Source: Clostridium sp. OS1-26
Lineage (GTDB): Bacteria > Bacillota > Clostridia > Clostridiales > Clostridiaceae
DNA length: 64,000 nucleotides
Direction: 5' to 3'
NCBI RefSeq assembly: GCF_030915445.1
Contig: NZ_CP133264.1
Coordinates: forward strand, 930,001-994,000
Shown piece by piece: positions 19,311-29,974 of the stretch (positions are counted from its first letter, which is position 1; every line of letters starts with the position of its first letter). The notes beneath the pieces were generated by a model. It searched no databases. It saw only the letters and a list, made by a program, of their open reading frames with translations, and was not told the DNA's origin. The position numbers and the translations under genes were made by a program.

Positions 19311-21113
19311 ATGAATATTCAAACCGAATTAGACCGAATTTTAAAATCTGAAAGTATATCAACAGTTTTTCAACCTATAGTATCATTAAAAGATGGACAA
19401 GTAATAGGTTATGAAGCTTTAAGCAGAGGACCTGAAAATTCTTCATTACAAAATCCTGAAAAACTTTTTACTGCAGCTCAGGAGTATAGCAGGTTGTGGG
19501 ATTTAGAGTATTTATGTAGAGCTAAAGCCATCGAAAAAGCCTCCGGTATGAGTAAAGATAAGCTTCTATTCATAAATATAGATCCTTATATACTTAAAGA
19601 TGAAAATTTCAAAAAAGGAATTACAAAAGAATTTCTTACTAAACACAATATATCTCCCGAATCTATAATATTTGAAATCACTGAAAGAACCTGTGTAAAA
19701 GATTATAAAAGCTTTAAAGCTGCCTTAGACAACTATTTAGAAGAAGGTTATAAAATAGCTATAGATGATACTGGTTCTGGGTACTCAGGACTTAAAATGT
19801 TATCAGAGACCAAACCTCATTATATTAAAATAGACATGGAACTCATAAGAGATATTCATAAAGATACTTTTAAACAACATATAATATCAGGCTTAGTCTC
19901 TCTTGCAAATAGTGCTAATATGAAGCTCATAGCAGAAGGCATAGAAAACAAACATGAGTTAGAAAAGCTAATAGAATTAAAGGTTTATGCAGGACAAGGC
20001 TTCTTTTTACAAAAGCCTGCTGATTCTTTTTTAGACATTTCAGATACATTAAAAACTTTAATATATACTTTCTATACAGATCATAATAACTCTATTGCCT
20101 TATATTCTAAGAATTATATTGGTCAACTAGTAAGAAATGATAATCCTTTTGATATAAATAGCTCTTGTGAAAAATTAAAATTTTTTTTTGATACTACCAA
20201 TTATACCGGTGCTTGTATAGTAGAAAATGATATTCCTGTAGGCCTTGTAATGAAGCACTATTTAAATTCTGTTCTTGCTACACAATATGGCTTTGCAGTT
20301 TTTTTAAAACGACCTGCGTCTTTAGCAATGAATACTTCTCCTTTAATTGTAGACTATAACACTCCTGTAAATGATGTCTCAAATTTAGCTATGTCAAGGA
20401 CTGATGAAACTTTATATGATTATGTAATAGTTACAAAAAACTCTAAATATTATGGTATTGTTACAGTAAAAAAATTACTACAGTTTACTACTACAATGGA
20501 GAGAAATTATGCAAAAGAATTAAATCCACTAACTTCTCTTCCAGGCAATTCCATTATAGAGGGCAAACTTAACGACATGTTATCCTATAATCATCAATTT
20601 TGTATCCTGTATTTTGACTTAGATAATTTTAAAGTTTATAACGATACCTATGGTTTTGAAAATGGAGATAAGGTCATTAAATTTACTTCAGAACTTATAA
20701 AGGATGGAGTTAAAAGTTTTTTCCCCTACAATAATTTTATCGGTCATATAGGTGGAGATGACTTTATTGTTATAGTAGATAGTGATATAAAAAAATCCGA
20801 AGAATTATGTAAATATATAACTGAACAATTTGATTATAGAATTTTGGATTTTTTTAATGAAAGGGATAAACAAAACGGATATATTGAGGCTTTGGATAGA
20901 AAGGGAAATAGAGATATATTTGATATTACGTCTATTTCTGCTGCAGGAGTAATTGATTATACAAATAGTTTTGAAAGTTGTGATGAGATAGCTAAGTATA
21001 TAGCTGATATAAAAAGAGAGGTAAAACTCTTTAGACACAGTAACTACAAGGTTAATATTTTAAGTGATTCCGAGAATTCCTGCTATAGAGGCAGTTTTAA
21101 CTTTACTTTATAA
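19311..21113 (+). CDS. EAL - CBS-like - GGDEF(GGDDF) cyclic-di-GMP protein
   Basis: Combined signalling protein, cytosolic. The N-terminal EAL phosphodiesterase domain retains the metal and catalytic residues: Glu35 (YEALSR), Asn89, Glu122 (FEITER), Asp152/153 (DDTGSG), Lys173 and Glu209 (AEG). It should hydrolyse c-di-GMP. A central CBS-like region (about 290-415) follows, then a GGDEF domain (about 430-590) whose signature is GGDDF, so cyclase activity is doubtful and a GTP-sensing role is likely. The ATG at 19311 is preferred over 19260 because AAAGGGG precedes it. 600 residues. The stop codon overlaps a dispersed repeat. Confidence 0.88.
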   Translation: MNIQTELDRILKSESISTVFQPIVSLKDGQVIGYEALSRGPENSSLQNPEKLFTAAQEYSRLWDLEYLCRAKAIEKASGMSKDKLLFINIDPYILKDENFKKGITKEFLTKHNISPESIIFEITERTCVKDYKSFKAALDNYLEEGYKIAIDDTGSGYSGLKMLSETKPHYIKIDMELIRDIHKDTFKQHIISGLVSLANSANMKLIAEGIENKHELEKLIELKVYAGQGFFLQKPADSFLDISDTLKTLIYTFYTDHNNSIALYSKNYIGQLVRNDNPFDINSSCEKLKFFFDTTNYTGACIVENDIPVGLVMKHYLNSVLATQYGFAVFLKRPASLAMNTSPLIVDYNTPVNDVSNLAMSRTDETLYDYVIVTKNSKYYGIVTVKKLLQFTTTMERNYAKELNPLTSLPGNSIIEGKLNDMLSYNHQFCILYFDLDNFKVYNDTYGFENGDKVIKFTSELIKDGVKSFFPYNNFIGHIGGDDFIVIVDSDIKKSEELCKYITEQFDYRILDFFNERDKQNGYIEALDRKGNRDIFDITSISAAGVIDYTNSFESCDEIAKYIADIKREVKLFRHSNYKVNILSDSENSCYRGSFNFTL

Positions 21114-21163
21114 ACAGAATTCTTGGCTTCAGGTGGAGTTTGTCTACGACCACTGGGCAATTC
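21109..21163 (+). repeat. Truncated copy of the 56.7-kb structured repeat
   Basis: 55 bases, beginning tataaacagaattcttggct and ending gggcaattc, match 56706-56760 with a single difference (A for G at the 38th base). The copy stops abruptly at gggcaattc and lacks the 3' half of the fold. It overlaps the last bases of the EAL/GGDEF gene and lies next to the groL terminator. Confidence 0.85.
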
Positions 21164-21169
21164 GGATAA

Positions 21170-21201
21170 AAAAGCGTTATGGCAAAAACCATAACGCTTT
21201 T
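21170..21201 (-). terminator. Terminator of groSL (bidirectional)
   Basis: AAAAGCGTTATGG (21170-21182) pairs perfectly with CCATAACGCTTTT (21189-21201) around a 6-base loop. A run of A on one side and T on the other allows it to end both groL and the convergent EAL gene. Confidence 0.9.
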
Positions 21202-21211
21202 ATTTTTTATT

Positions 21212-22864
<1,653 letters not shown>

Positions 22865-22901
22865 TTATATTTAATTTACGTTATAAACCATTTTTAGTTT
22901 A

Positions 22902-23186
<285 letters not shown>

Positions 23187-23243
23187 TTAAACCCCTCCTT
23201 AAAATTATATGTTATATTTAAAATCATTTTGTTAACTTTGTTG

Positions 23244-23270
23244 TTAGCACTCATCACTCTTGAGTGCTAA
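23244..23270 (-). promoter_or_regulatory. CIRCE operator (HrcA site) of groSL
   Basis: Exact consensus TTAGCACTC-N9-GAGTGCTAA. HrcA bound here represses groSL until heat or misfolded protein withdraws it. A TATAAT-like -10 (near 23277-23284, minus strand) lies just upstream, so the operator covers the start of transcription. Confidence 0.98.
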
Positions 23271-23510
23271 TACAATTATTATAATAAATAATTGTATTTA
23301 CATTTTCAAATTCTAATTTTCAACTTAATCTATTATTAATGGCCAAATAACCAAATAGCATTAAATTAAATAGGTATTTCTCCCCATTTCTATTAATTTC
23401 ATTATTATGCTATTTGAGCAAAACTTTTTACGTTTAAAATACATCTATATTATTTTCCCTATTTTGCGGTTATAATACCATTATAACGAAATTTTCTATA
23501 TTTTTAGCTT
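23271..23510. other. Divergent intergenic region, groSL to DUF1461 gene
   Basis: AT-rich promoter region. A loose hairpin (AAATAGCAT at 23353-23361 with ATGCTATTT at 23407-23415, plus imperfect inner pairing) is the only structure seen. No gene. Confidence 0.35.
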
Positions 23511-24170
23511 ATGAAAGGGATGATTATCATAGATAAATTACTAAAAGGTTTGCTTAGATTAATATTTTCTATTTCATTATTTTTATTTGTTATAATTTCC
23601 TCAGTTAAAATTACTCTCAATTTTAGACCTTTATATTATTTTGATATAAACTATTTAAATTTGAGAAAGTATACAAGCTTAAACAACATGCAAATAAAAT
23701 CAACCTATGACTACCTTATAAATTACTTAAGCTCAAGTAAATCTATAGATTTTAATATTCCCCTTCTTCCATCATCACAAGAAGGAATGATTCATTTTAT
23801 TGAAGTGAAAAAACTTTTTTTTAGATTTAATTTTATTTTAGATATTTGTACTTTGATAATCATATTTGCAATATACTTTGCTATCAAGTATAAAGATTAT
23901 CTATTTTTAAAGTGGTGCTCCAATATTATTTTTTGTACTTGCTTTCTTCTTTTAAGTGGTTTTCTTTGGAACTTTGATAAATGCTTTACTTTCTTTCACA
24001 AACTGTTCTTCAATAATGACTATTGGCTTCTTGATCCTAAAACTGATCCTATTATTAATATCTTGCCAGAAACTTATTTTCTACACTGTGCTCTGCTTAT
24101 ACTTTTACTAGTAATAGGATGCAGTATCTTATTTAGACTTCTATACAAAAAAATAAGAGATGATAAGTGA
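23511..24170 (+). CDS. DUF1461 / TIGR01906 integral membrane protein
   Basis: 219-residue membrane protein with four predicted helices (about 12-33, 107-127, 133-152, 190-210). The signature FFHKLFFNND-YWLLDP-KTDPIINILPETYF between the last two helices marks the DUF1461 family, whose function is unknown. The start is uncertain: the ATG at 23511 has no clear ribosome binding site, and the next ATG (23520) directly abuts AAAGGG. It is convergent with the TVP38-like gene; the two C-terminal codons form a shared hairpin. Confidence 0.78.
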   Translation: MKGMIIIDKLLKGLLRLIFSISLFLFVIISSVKITLNFRPLYYFDINYLNLRKYTSLNNMQIKSTYDYLINYLSSSKSIDFNIPLLPSSQEGMIHFIEVKKLFFRFNFILDICTLIIIFAIYFAIKYKDYLFLKWCSNIIFCTCFLLLSGFLWNFDKCFTFFHKLFFNNDYWLLDPKTDPIINILPETYFLHCALLILLLVIGCSILFRLLYKKIRDDK

Positions 24171-24193
24171 ATATAACTTACTCATCATCTCTT
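24155..24193. terminator. Convergent hairpin made from two gene ends
   Basis: AAGAGATGAT (24155-24164) pairs with ATCATCTCTT (24184-24193), with inner AAGT/ACTT pairing. The arms are the last codons of the two convergent genes (IRDDK-stop and ARDDE-stop). It probably works as a compact bidirectional terminator, though it lacks strong U-runs. Confidence 0.5.
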
Positions 24194-24900
24194 GCATAAC
24201 TTTTCTTCATTAAACCCTTTACTATCTTTTCTCCCTTAAAAACTCCCACTATGAATAAACATATGGATATAACAGCTATTATAATCAATATCACCTTATT
24301 TCCATCGTTAATCTTGGCTCCAAAATAAGCAGATACCAAGATTCCCGGAATCCTTGCTATTGTTGAATATTTTATGAAATTTTTAAAGTTTATACTTGAA
24401 ATACCGCAAATATATGCTAATGCATCCTTAGGTATACCTGGAATTAAATATAATAGAAAAACAATAACATTTATACTGCCTATATTAAGTATTCTGTTAA
24501 AAAACTTAAGGTCCTTTTTTGATATTATCTTATTTACTAAAGGCTTGCCATAATAAGATGAAAATCCATAGGCCAGAGCACTACCTATTGTTATTCCTAT
24601 AATAGATAAAATACTTCCCCAAAGCGTTCCATATATGTAACCGCCAGCAATCTGTATTATTTCCCCAGGAATAAAGAATGCTACTACCTGAAGGATTTGC
24701 AATAGAATATATGCTAGTATGCTGTAGTTACCATATGACATGATTATATTCTTAACTTTATTTGGATCCCTTAGAATATGAGAGTATTTAATATAATATT
24801 CATGTGCGGTAAAGATAAAAAAAATCATAACTAACACAAGCATTATATGGGATTTGTATTTAGACAGTTTATTATAAAAACTCTGCAAAAATTTCTTCAT
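24178..24900 (-). CDS. TVP38/TMEM64 (DedA-superfamily) membrane protein
   Basis: 240-residue membrane protein of the SNARE-associated/VTT domain family. The core carries the FxPGExxxxxGGxxYG motif (FFIPGEIIQIAGGYIYG) and the GSALAYGFSSYYG segment, followed by LYLIPGIPKDALAYICG. Members act in lipid or undecaprenyl-phosphate transport or other membrane homeostasis; a specific substrate cannot be assigned. GGAG precedes the ATG. Single-gene unit. Confidence 0.88.
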   Translation of the reverse strand: MKKFLQSFYNKLSKYKSHIMLVLVMIFFIFTAHEYYIKYSHILRDPNKVKNIIMSYGNYSILAYILLQILQVVAFFIPGEIIQIAGGYIYGTLWGSILSIIGITIGSALAYGFSSYYGKPLVNKIISKKDLKFFNRILNIGSINVIVFLLYLIPGIPKDALAYICGISSINFKNFIKYSTIARIPGILVSAYFGAKINDGNKVILIIIAVISICLFIVGVFKGEKIVKGLMKKSYARDDE

Positions 24901-24992
24901 TTTGATTTCTCCTGTATATAGTCAAAATTTAATTTATTTATATATTATCTTACAATTTTATCAAAGTAAACTTAATTTTTTACAAAATAAAA

Positions 24993-25025
24993 AACTTTGA
25001 ATAAAGCCCAGCTTTATTCAAAGTT
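24993..25025 (-). terminator. Terminator of the [FeFe] hydrogenase gene
   Basis: A perfect 15-bp stem (AACTTTGAATAAAGC with GCTTTATTCAAAGTT, 3-base loop) followed on the minus strand by TTTTATTTT. It lies 7 bases after the stop codon. Confidence 0.93.
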
Positions 25026-25031
25026 AAATAA

Positions 25032-26519
25032 TTATCTATCTAAATTTGTTTCATTAAACTTATTTAGGTTTTCATTGGAAAGTACGGACTTTTTAGTAGA
25101 TTGTCCACTAAACTTAGTTAACTGAGGTCTGGACTTCATAATAGAAACCATAGCCGCAGGGCCTCCTATACATCCGCCTTCACACATCATACCTTCTATA
25201 AAGTTTCCTTGTAATCTTCCTGTTTTGGCCATAGTCATAGTTTTCTTAATTTCATCCATTCCACTTGCTTTAACAGGAATAAATTCCGATTCAATTCCCT
25301 TTTCTTTTACATAATTCTCTATTGCAGCAGTGAGACCTCCGCCTTGTGCAAAACCTCTTCCAAATATAGAAGCATCATCAACAACTATATCTTCACAATT
25401 CTCAGGATCTACATTAAATGCTCCCATTAAAGCTGCTATTTCTTCAAATGTTAAAACATAATCTACAGCATCTTTTACTGATTCTCTACTTGCTTCAGTT
25501 TTTTTAGCAGTACATGGACCTATAAATACTACAACAGCATCCTTGTCCATCTCTTTTATCATTCTTCCTGTTGCAACCATAGGTGACACTGTACCAGATA
25601 CCTTATCTGCTTGATCTGGGAATTTCTTTTCTACATAACTCATGAATCCTGGGCAGCATGAATTAGTCATATATTTGTCACCTTTTCCCATCCTGTGAGC
25701 AAATTCATTTGACTCATGAACAGTTACAGCATCTGCTCCACAAGCTGCTTCAACCATATCAAAAAAGCCTACCTGTTTAAAAGCTTCTTTTATTTGACCA
25801 ACTGTTATCTTAGGTCCAAATTGACCTGTTATAGCTGGTGCTACTACTGCATATACCTTTCCTTTTTCTGATAGCAATTTAACTACATTTGTAATGTAGC
25901 TTCTATCAGATATAGCTCCAAAAGGACATGCTCCCATACATGCACCACAATTTATACATTCCTCTTTTTCTATAGCAGCTATTTTATTTGAAGGGTTAAT
26001 ATCCAGTGCACCAGTCGGACAAGATCTCTTACATGGTCTCATTACTTCCGCAACAGCATTATATGGACATACTTTTTTACACATTCCACATTCTTTACAA
26101 AGTTCTTGATTTATATAAGCTCTTCCAGCAACCCTAGTTACAGCATCAGCTGGACACACTTCCATACATTTATGCTCAATACATCCTCTGCAGGCTTCTG
26201 TTATAGTGTACTTATCAATAGGACACTTATCACAAGCTGCTGATAATACATATAACATTTGTCCATCATCTTTAATTTCAGTTAATTCTGATTCAACCCC
26301 TTTATTTGGTATAAATCCTGAAGCTAAAGTTGCTCTCTCATAAACAATTGCTCTTTCTTTATAAACACAGCATCTGTATTGAGCCTTTTCTCCTGGTACA
26401 ATGGCAAAAGGAACCTTTTCTAACTCTTCTTTATTTATTCTATTTTCTTTAGCCATACAAGCTACTTCTTTTAATACTAAGTATTTAAGTTTTTTTAATT
26501 GAGTTTCAAACGCTATCAT
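25032..26519 (-). CDS. Monomeric [FeFe] hydrogenase, group B-like
   Basis: Interconverts protons and H2, presumably with ferredoxin. Cysteine-rich N-terminal clusters (CDKCP, CRGCIEHKC, CKECGMCKKVC, CINCGACMGAC) hold several 4Fe-4S centres. The H-cluster domain has the three motifs in altered form: TNSCCPGF, GPCTAKK (Gly for the usual Met) and MMCEGGCIGG (Glu for Pro). These variants and the 495-residue length fit group B rather than the CpI-type group A. The cysteine used for proton transfer is retained. AGGAGG precedes the ATG. Encoded alone, so maturases HydEFG are elsewhere. The physiological direction is not evident. Confidence 0.9.
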   Translation of the reverse strand: MIAFETQLKKLKYLVLKEVACMAKENRINKEELEKVPFAIVPGEKAQYRCCVYKERAIVYERATLASGFIPNKGVESELTEIKDDGQMLYVLSAACDKCPIDKYTITEACRGCIEHKCMEVCPADAVTRVAGRAYINQELCKECGMCKKVCPYNAVAEVMRPCKRSCPTGALDINPSNKIAAIEKEECINCGACMGACPFGAISDRSYITNVVKLLSEKGKVYAVVAPAITGQFGPKITVGQIKEAFKQVGFFDMVEAACGADAVTVHESNEFAHRMGKGDKYMTNSCCPGFMSYVEKKFPDQADKVSGTVSPMVATGRMIKEMDKDAVVVFIGPCTAKKTEASRESVKDAVDYVLTFEEIAALMGAFNVDPENCEDIVVDDASIFGRGFAQGGGLTAAIENYVKEKGIESEFIPVKASGMDEIKKTMTMAKTGRLQGNFIEGMMCEGGCIGGPAAMVSIMKSRPQLTKFSGQSTKKSVLSNENLNKFNETNLDR

Positions 26520-26941
26520 TTCTATATCCTCCTGTAAAAATACATCAATATATTACAATGACGAATTTAAATTATAAAATTAGTTTTATAATACAGTTAG
26601 TTTTATCAGCTTTATTCAAGCCCTTATACATTATAACAGATTATTTTAAAATATGTAACAGTTTTTTAATGGCAAAACATTAAAAATTTTTATAAAATAT
26701 TTTTACATTTAGAATACATAAATATAGACTGTTTGAAATTATAGAGAAAATAACTTAGAAGTTAATTTACACTATAATCTAAGTTAATAATTTTTATAAA
26801 ATAAAAGAGTAAATAAATAGTCGAGAGTTGAGAATTTTCAATTCTCAACTCTCGACTAAAAATCATGTACTTTAAATTTAAGTATTAACAGTACAATCTA
26901 GTGCATCTGCTAACTTTCGGTTCATAGAATCCTATAATCAA
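26520..26941. other. Intergenic region with two long inverted repeats
   Basis: About 420 AT-rich bases holding the hydrogenase promoter side. Inverted repeat 1: TAACTTAGA/TCTAAGTTA (26751-26759, 26778-26786). Inverted repeat 2: a perfect 19-bp stem with a 3-base loop (26818-26858), strong enough to be a terminator although only TTTATTTA follows on the minus strand; it would terminate the glycosylase operon. No Rex-type site was recognised. No gene seen. Confidence 0.5.
26818..26858 (-). terminator. 19-bp perfect hairpin downstream of the glycosylase gene
   Basis: TAGTCGAGAGTTGAGAATT pairs base for base with the right arm at 26840-26858 around a TTC loop. It lies about 85 bases after the glycosylase stop, with TTTATTTA following. 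Probable terminator; could also be a small palindromic element. Confidence 0.6.
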
Positions 26942-27850
26942 CTATTCAATATTTATATGGTTTTCTCTAGCATAATAAAATAAATATTGTTGCGCAAATC
27001 CTGATAACTCTCCAAACTTATTAATACCAAATTCCCTTATCTTCTTTAGGGACACATCTGGAGCTAAATAAAAATAATGCATTGCCCTTTTTACCCATAC
27101 ATCTACAGGAAATGCTGAATATTTCTGCATCGAAAACAACATTATACAATCAGCAACTTTAGGTCCGATTCCCATAAATTTTTGAAGTTCCTTGTGGCAT
27201 ATATCATCTTCCTGGGATTTTATCCAATCAATATCATACTTTTCATCATATTGATCTTTCTTTATTGTGTTAGCATAAATATTATCTACTGTATTTTTTA
27301 TATACTTTGCTCTAAAACCTGTGCCACAGTTCTCTAACTCTTCTTCTGTTGCTTTATTAAGCTGCTCTATCGTAGGAAATGCAAAGTATTTTTCCCCTTT
27401 GTATTCTAATTCATTACCCCACTTTTGACTTATCTTTCCTATTGCTCTCTTAATCATAGGTATTCTATTATTTGCAGATATGATAAACGAAACTATTAAT
27501 TCAAAGGGGTCCTGCCTAAGTATTCTAATCCCATGTCCAAACCCTACTGACTTCTCTAGGATAGAATCCTTACTTAGCACATTCTTTATCTCTGAATAAT
27601 CTCTGTATAAATCAAAATAATTACTCCATATACTATTAAATTCATCTTCAGTTGTATTAAATATTATAACATCTTCGCCTTTTTTCTCTACTTCTATCAC
27701 TCTACCGAAAGCCACTCCTATATAGTTGCCGTTCTCTTGCCTATTCCACCTAAAGCACTGCCCACATTCAAATATATGAGTCAGCTCAAAATTCCTAACA
27801 CCTTTTATTACTATACTATTTTCAAAAGTTTCTATGTAGTTAAAATCCAT
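26942..27850 (-). CDS. ogg: 8-oxoguanine DNA glycosylase (OGG1-type, HhH-GPD)
   Basis: Removes 8-oxoguanine from DNA and nicks the strand as a bifunctional glycosylase/lyase. The helix-hairpin-helix (FMGIGPKVADCIMLFS) carries the Schiff-base lysine at 231, and the catalytic aspartate is Asp250 (AFPVDVWVKR). The N-terminal CGQCFRW segment is typical of the OGG1 N-domain. The ATG at 27850 is chosen because GGGAGG lies 7 bases ahead; the longer frame begins at a GTG inside that ribosome site. 302 residues. It follows the C_GCAxxG_C_C gene by about 25 bases, probably one transcript. Confidence 0.92.
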   Translation of the reverse strand: MDFNYIETFENSIVIKGVRNFELTHIFECGQCFRWNRQENGNYIGVAFGRVIEVEKKGEDVIIFNTTEDEFNSIWSNYFDLYRDYSEIKNVLSKDSILEKSVGFGHGIRILRQDPFELIVSFIISANNRIPMIKRAIGKISQKWGNELEYKGEKYFAFPTIEQLNKATEEELENCGTGFRAKYIKNTVDNIYANTIKKDQYDEKYDIDWIKSQEDDICHKELQKFMGIGPKVADCIMLFSMQKYSAFPVDVWVKRAMHYFYLAPDVSLKKIREFGINKFGELSGFAQQYLFYYARENHINIE

Positions 27851-27875
27851 ATTATTGCCTCCCACGCATGGAGAG

Positions 27876-28283
27876 TTATTCTGCTCTCTCTCTTATAATT
27901 ATTTCATCTAATATTTCTGCTGCTGAATATAACATGACACTGCACCTACTTTCCTCAGTTCTGTATCCTTCTTTCAGTTTATTGCAGTTGTTTGTTCCAA
28001 ACTTCTCTTCGAATTTATTAAAGAATTCTTTTGTAAGCTCTTTAATTCTATCACTTTCATGAGCTCTTTCTTTAGTAAAGATTATACCCAATACAGCTAA
28101 AGAACCAGTGATTGCACCACATACGCTTTCAATTGCCATACCGCCACCAAAAGCAGCCATTGTCTTTAAAGTCTTTTTGTCCAATTCCAAATTATATTCC
28201 TCATTAGCTGCATATATTATGGTTTCCGCACAATTCAAATCATATTCCTTTTCATAGTATTTTTTTACCTTTTCTACTAACAT
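27876..28283 (-). CDS. C_GCAxxG_C_C family redox protein
   Basis: 135-residue small protein with the family's scattered cysteines: CAET near residue 18, CGAITG near 55, NNCNKLK near 98 and a further RC near 113. The family name describes that pattern; the cysteines are thought to bind a metal or form a redox centre, but the role is unknown. It often neighbours anaerobic redox enzymes. GGAGG precedes the ATG. First gene of a probable operon with the OGG-type glycosylase. Confidence 0.88.
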   Translation of the reverse strand: MLVEKVKKYYEKEYDLNCAETIIYAANEEYNLELDKKTLKTMAAFGGGMAIESVCGAITGSLAVLGIIFTKERAHESDRIKELTKEFFNKFEEKFGTNNCNKLKEGYRTEESRCSVMLYSAAEILDEIIIRERAE

Positions 28284-28440
28284 ATCTCTACCTCCAATTT
28301 TTTTACTCTATATTATACATTTTACAACAATTTTTCCTATTATGAAATAAACATTATTTAATAATCATTATACAAATATAGAATCTCTAACTAGAAAGTT
28401 AATTTTCGACCTTGGAACCCTATATAGATAAATGCTCTTC

Positions 28441-28508
28441 AAAGTTGATTTATTCTTGGCTAAATACATTCATATACAAGACTTCTAATGAAAGAATAAG
28501 TCAACTTT
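28441..28508. repeat. 17-bp inverted repeat upstream of the redox-protein operon
   Basis: AAAGTTGATTTATTCTT (28441-28457) pairs with AAGAATAAGTCAACTTT (28492-28508) with one mismatch, leaving a 34-base loop. No U-run follows. It may be an operator pair or a decayed mobile-element end. The remaining gap (28284-28440) is AT-rich promoter sequence. Confidence 0.45.
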
Positions 28509-28532
28509 ATCGTTAAGAAATCTATAGAAAAA

Positions 28533-28566
28533 AATGCTGTACTAGTTCTAAAACTAATACAGCATT
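28533..28566 (-). terminator. Terminator of nfnAB
   Basis: AATGCTGTA (28533-28541) pairs with TACAGCATT (28558-28566), with inner TAGTT/ACTA pairing. It is followed on the minus strand by TTTTTT. It lies about 20 bases after the nfnB stop. Confidence 0.9.
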
Positions 28567-28588
28567 GTAAATTTCATATTAACACAAT

Positions 28589-29974
28589 TTATTTTTTATT
28601 TAAGAATTCATCAATAGCCTTAGCAGCTTTTTTACCTGCTCCCATAGCAAGTATAACTGTAGCAGCTCCAGTTACGGCATCTCCTCCAGCATATACTCCT
28701 GCTCTTGATGTAAGACCAGTTTCTTCTTCTGCTACTATACACTTATGCTTATTTATTTCTAGTCCTTCAGTTGTTGAAGATATTAATGGATTTGGCGATG
28801 TTCCAAGTGACATAATTACTGTATCTACGTCCAATACAAACTCTGAACCTTCTACAACAACAGGCTTTCTTCTTCCTGATGCATCTGGCTCACCTAACTC
28901 CATTTTTACACACTTCATGCCTTTAACCCATCCATTTTCATCTCCTATGATTTCTGTAGGGTTTGTAAGGATGTCTAGTATTACACCTTCTTCTTTTGCA
29001 TGATGTACTTCCTCAACTCTTGCTGGAAGTTCTGCTTCTGATCTTCTATAAACTATATGAACTTCTGCTCCAAGTCTTAATGCAGTTCTAGCAGCATCCA
29101 TAGCAACGTTTCCGCCGCCAACTACAGCTACCTTTTGACCTACTCTTATAGGTGTATCATAACCTTCTTTAAATGCTTTCATTAGATTGTTTCTTGTTAG
29201 GAATTCATTAGCTGAGAATACTCCATTTAAGTTTTCTCCTGGTATTCCCATAAACTTAGGAAGTCCTGCACCTGATCCAATGAATACTGCATCAAAGCCT
29301 TCTTCCTCTACAAGTTGATCTATTGTAACAGTTCTACCAACTATAACGTTAGTTTCTATCTTAACACCTAACTTTTTAACATTCTCAACTTCGTGTTTAA
29401 CAACTGTTTCTTTAGGAAGTCTGAACTCTGGAATTCCATAAACTAAAACTCCACCTGCTTCATGTAATGCTTCGAATATAGTTACTTCATATCCTAGCTT
29501 AGCAAGGTCTCCTGCACAAGTAAGTCCTGCAGGACCACTTCCTATTACAGCAACTTTTTTACCATTATTAGGTTTTCTATCTGAAAGATCTATATTGTTT
29601 TCTCTTGACCAATCGGCAACAAATCTTTCAAGCTTACCTATAGCTACAGCATCTCCCTTTATACCAAGTACACATTTTCCTTCACATTGAGATTCCTGTG
29701 GACATACTCTTCCGCATACTGCTGGAAGTGCACTTGACTTAGCTATACTCTTAGCTGCCTCTTCGAAGTTTCCTTCCTTAACCTTTAATATAAACTCTGG
29801 TATGCTTATTGATACAGGACAGTCACCTACACACTTAGGGTTTTTACAATTTAAGCATCTTGATGCTTCTTCCATTGCTTCTTCGTTAGTGTATCCTAAA
29901 CAAACTTCAGCAAAATTAGTGCTTCTTTCTTTTGCATCTTGTTCTCTTATTGGTATTCTTTTCATTCTGTCCAT
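28589..29974 (-). CDS. nfnB: NfnB: NADP(H)-binding subunit of electron-bifurcating transhydrogenase (GltA-like)
   Basis: Flavoprotein of the GltD/NfnB family. In anaerobes it pairs with NfnA to couple NADH and reduced ferredoxin to NADP+ reduction. The N-terminal half binds two 4Fe-4S clusters (CLNCKNPKCVGDCPV; CGRVCPQESQCEGKC). FAD and NADP sites follow as GSGPAGLTCAG and GGGNVAMDAARTALRLG. 461 residues, usual length. Its ATG overlaps the nfnA stop by one base, so the pair is co-translated. Often annotated as a glutamate synthase small subunit; the nfnA partner points to Nfn. Confidence 0.95.
   Translation of the reverse strand: MDRMKRIPIREQDAKERSTNFAEVCLGYTNEEAMEEASRCLNCKNPKCVGDCPVSISIPEFILKVKEGNFEEAAKSIAKSSALPAVCGRVCPQESQCEGKCVLGIKGDAVAIGKLERFVADWSRENNIDLSDRKPNNGKKVAVIGSGPAGLTCAGDLAKLGYEVTIFEALHEAGGVLVYGIPEFRLPKETVVKHEVENVKKLGVKIETNVIVGRTVTIDQLVEEEGFDAVFIGSGAGLPKFMGIPGENLNGVFSANEFLTRNNLMKAFKEGYDTPIRVGQKVAVVGGGNVAMDAARTALRLGAEVHIVYRRSEAELPARVEEVHHAKEEGVILDILTNPTEIIGDENGWVKGMKCVKMELGEPDASGRRKPVVVEGSEFVLDVDTVIMSLGTSPNPLISSTTEGLEINKHKCIVAEEETGLTSRAGVYAGGDAVTGAATVILAMGAGKKAAKAIDEFLNKK

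Noticed and set aside
28589-29974. Glutamate synthase small subunit
   Set aside because: Sequence fits, but the overlapping nfnA gene and absence of a large GltB subunit support NfnB.
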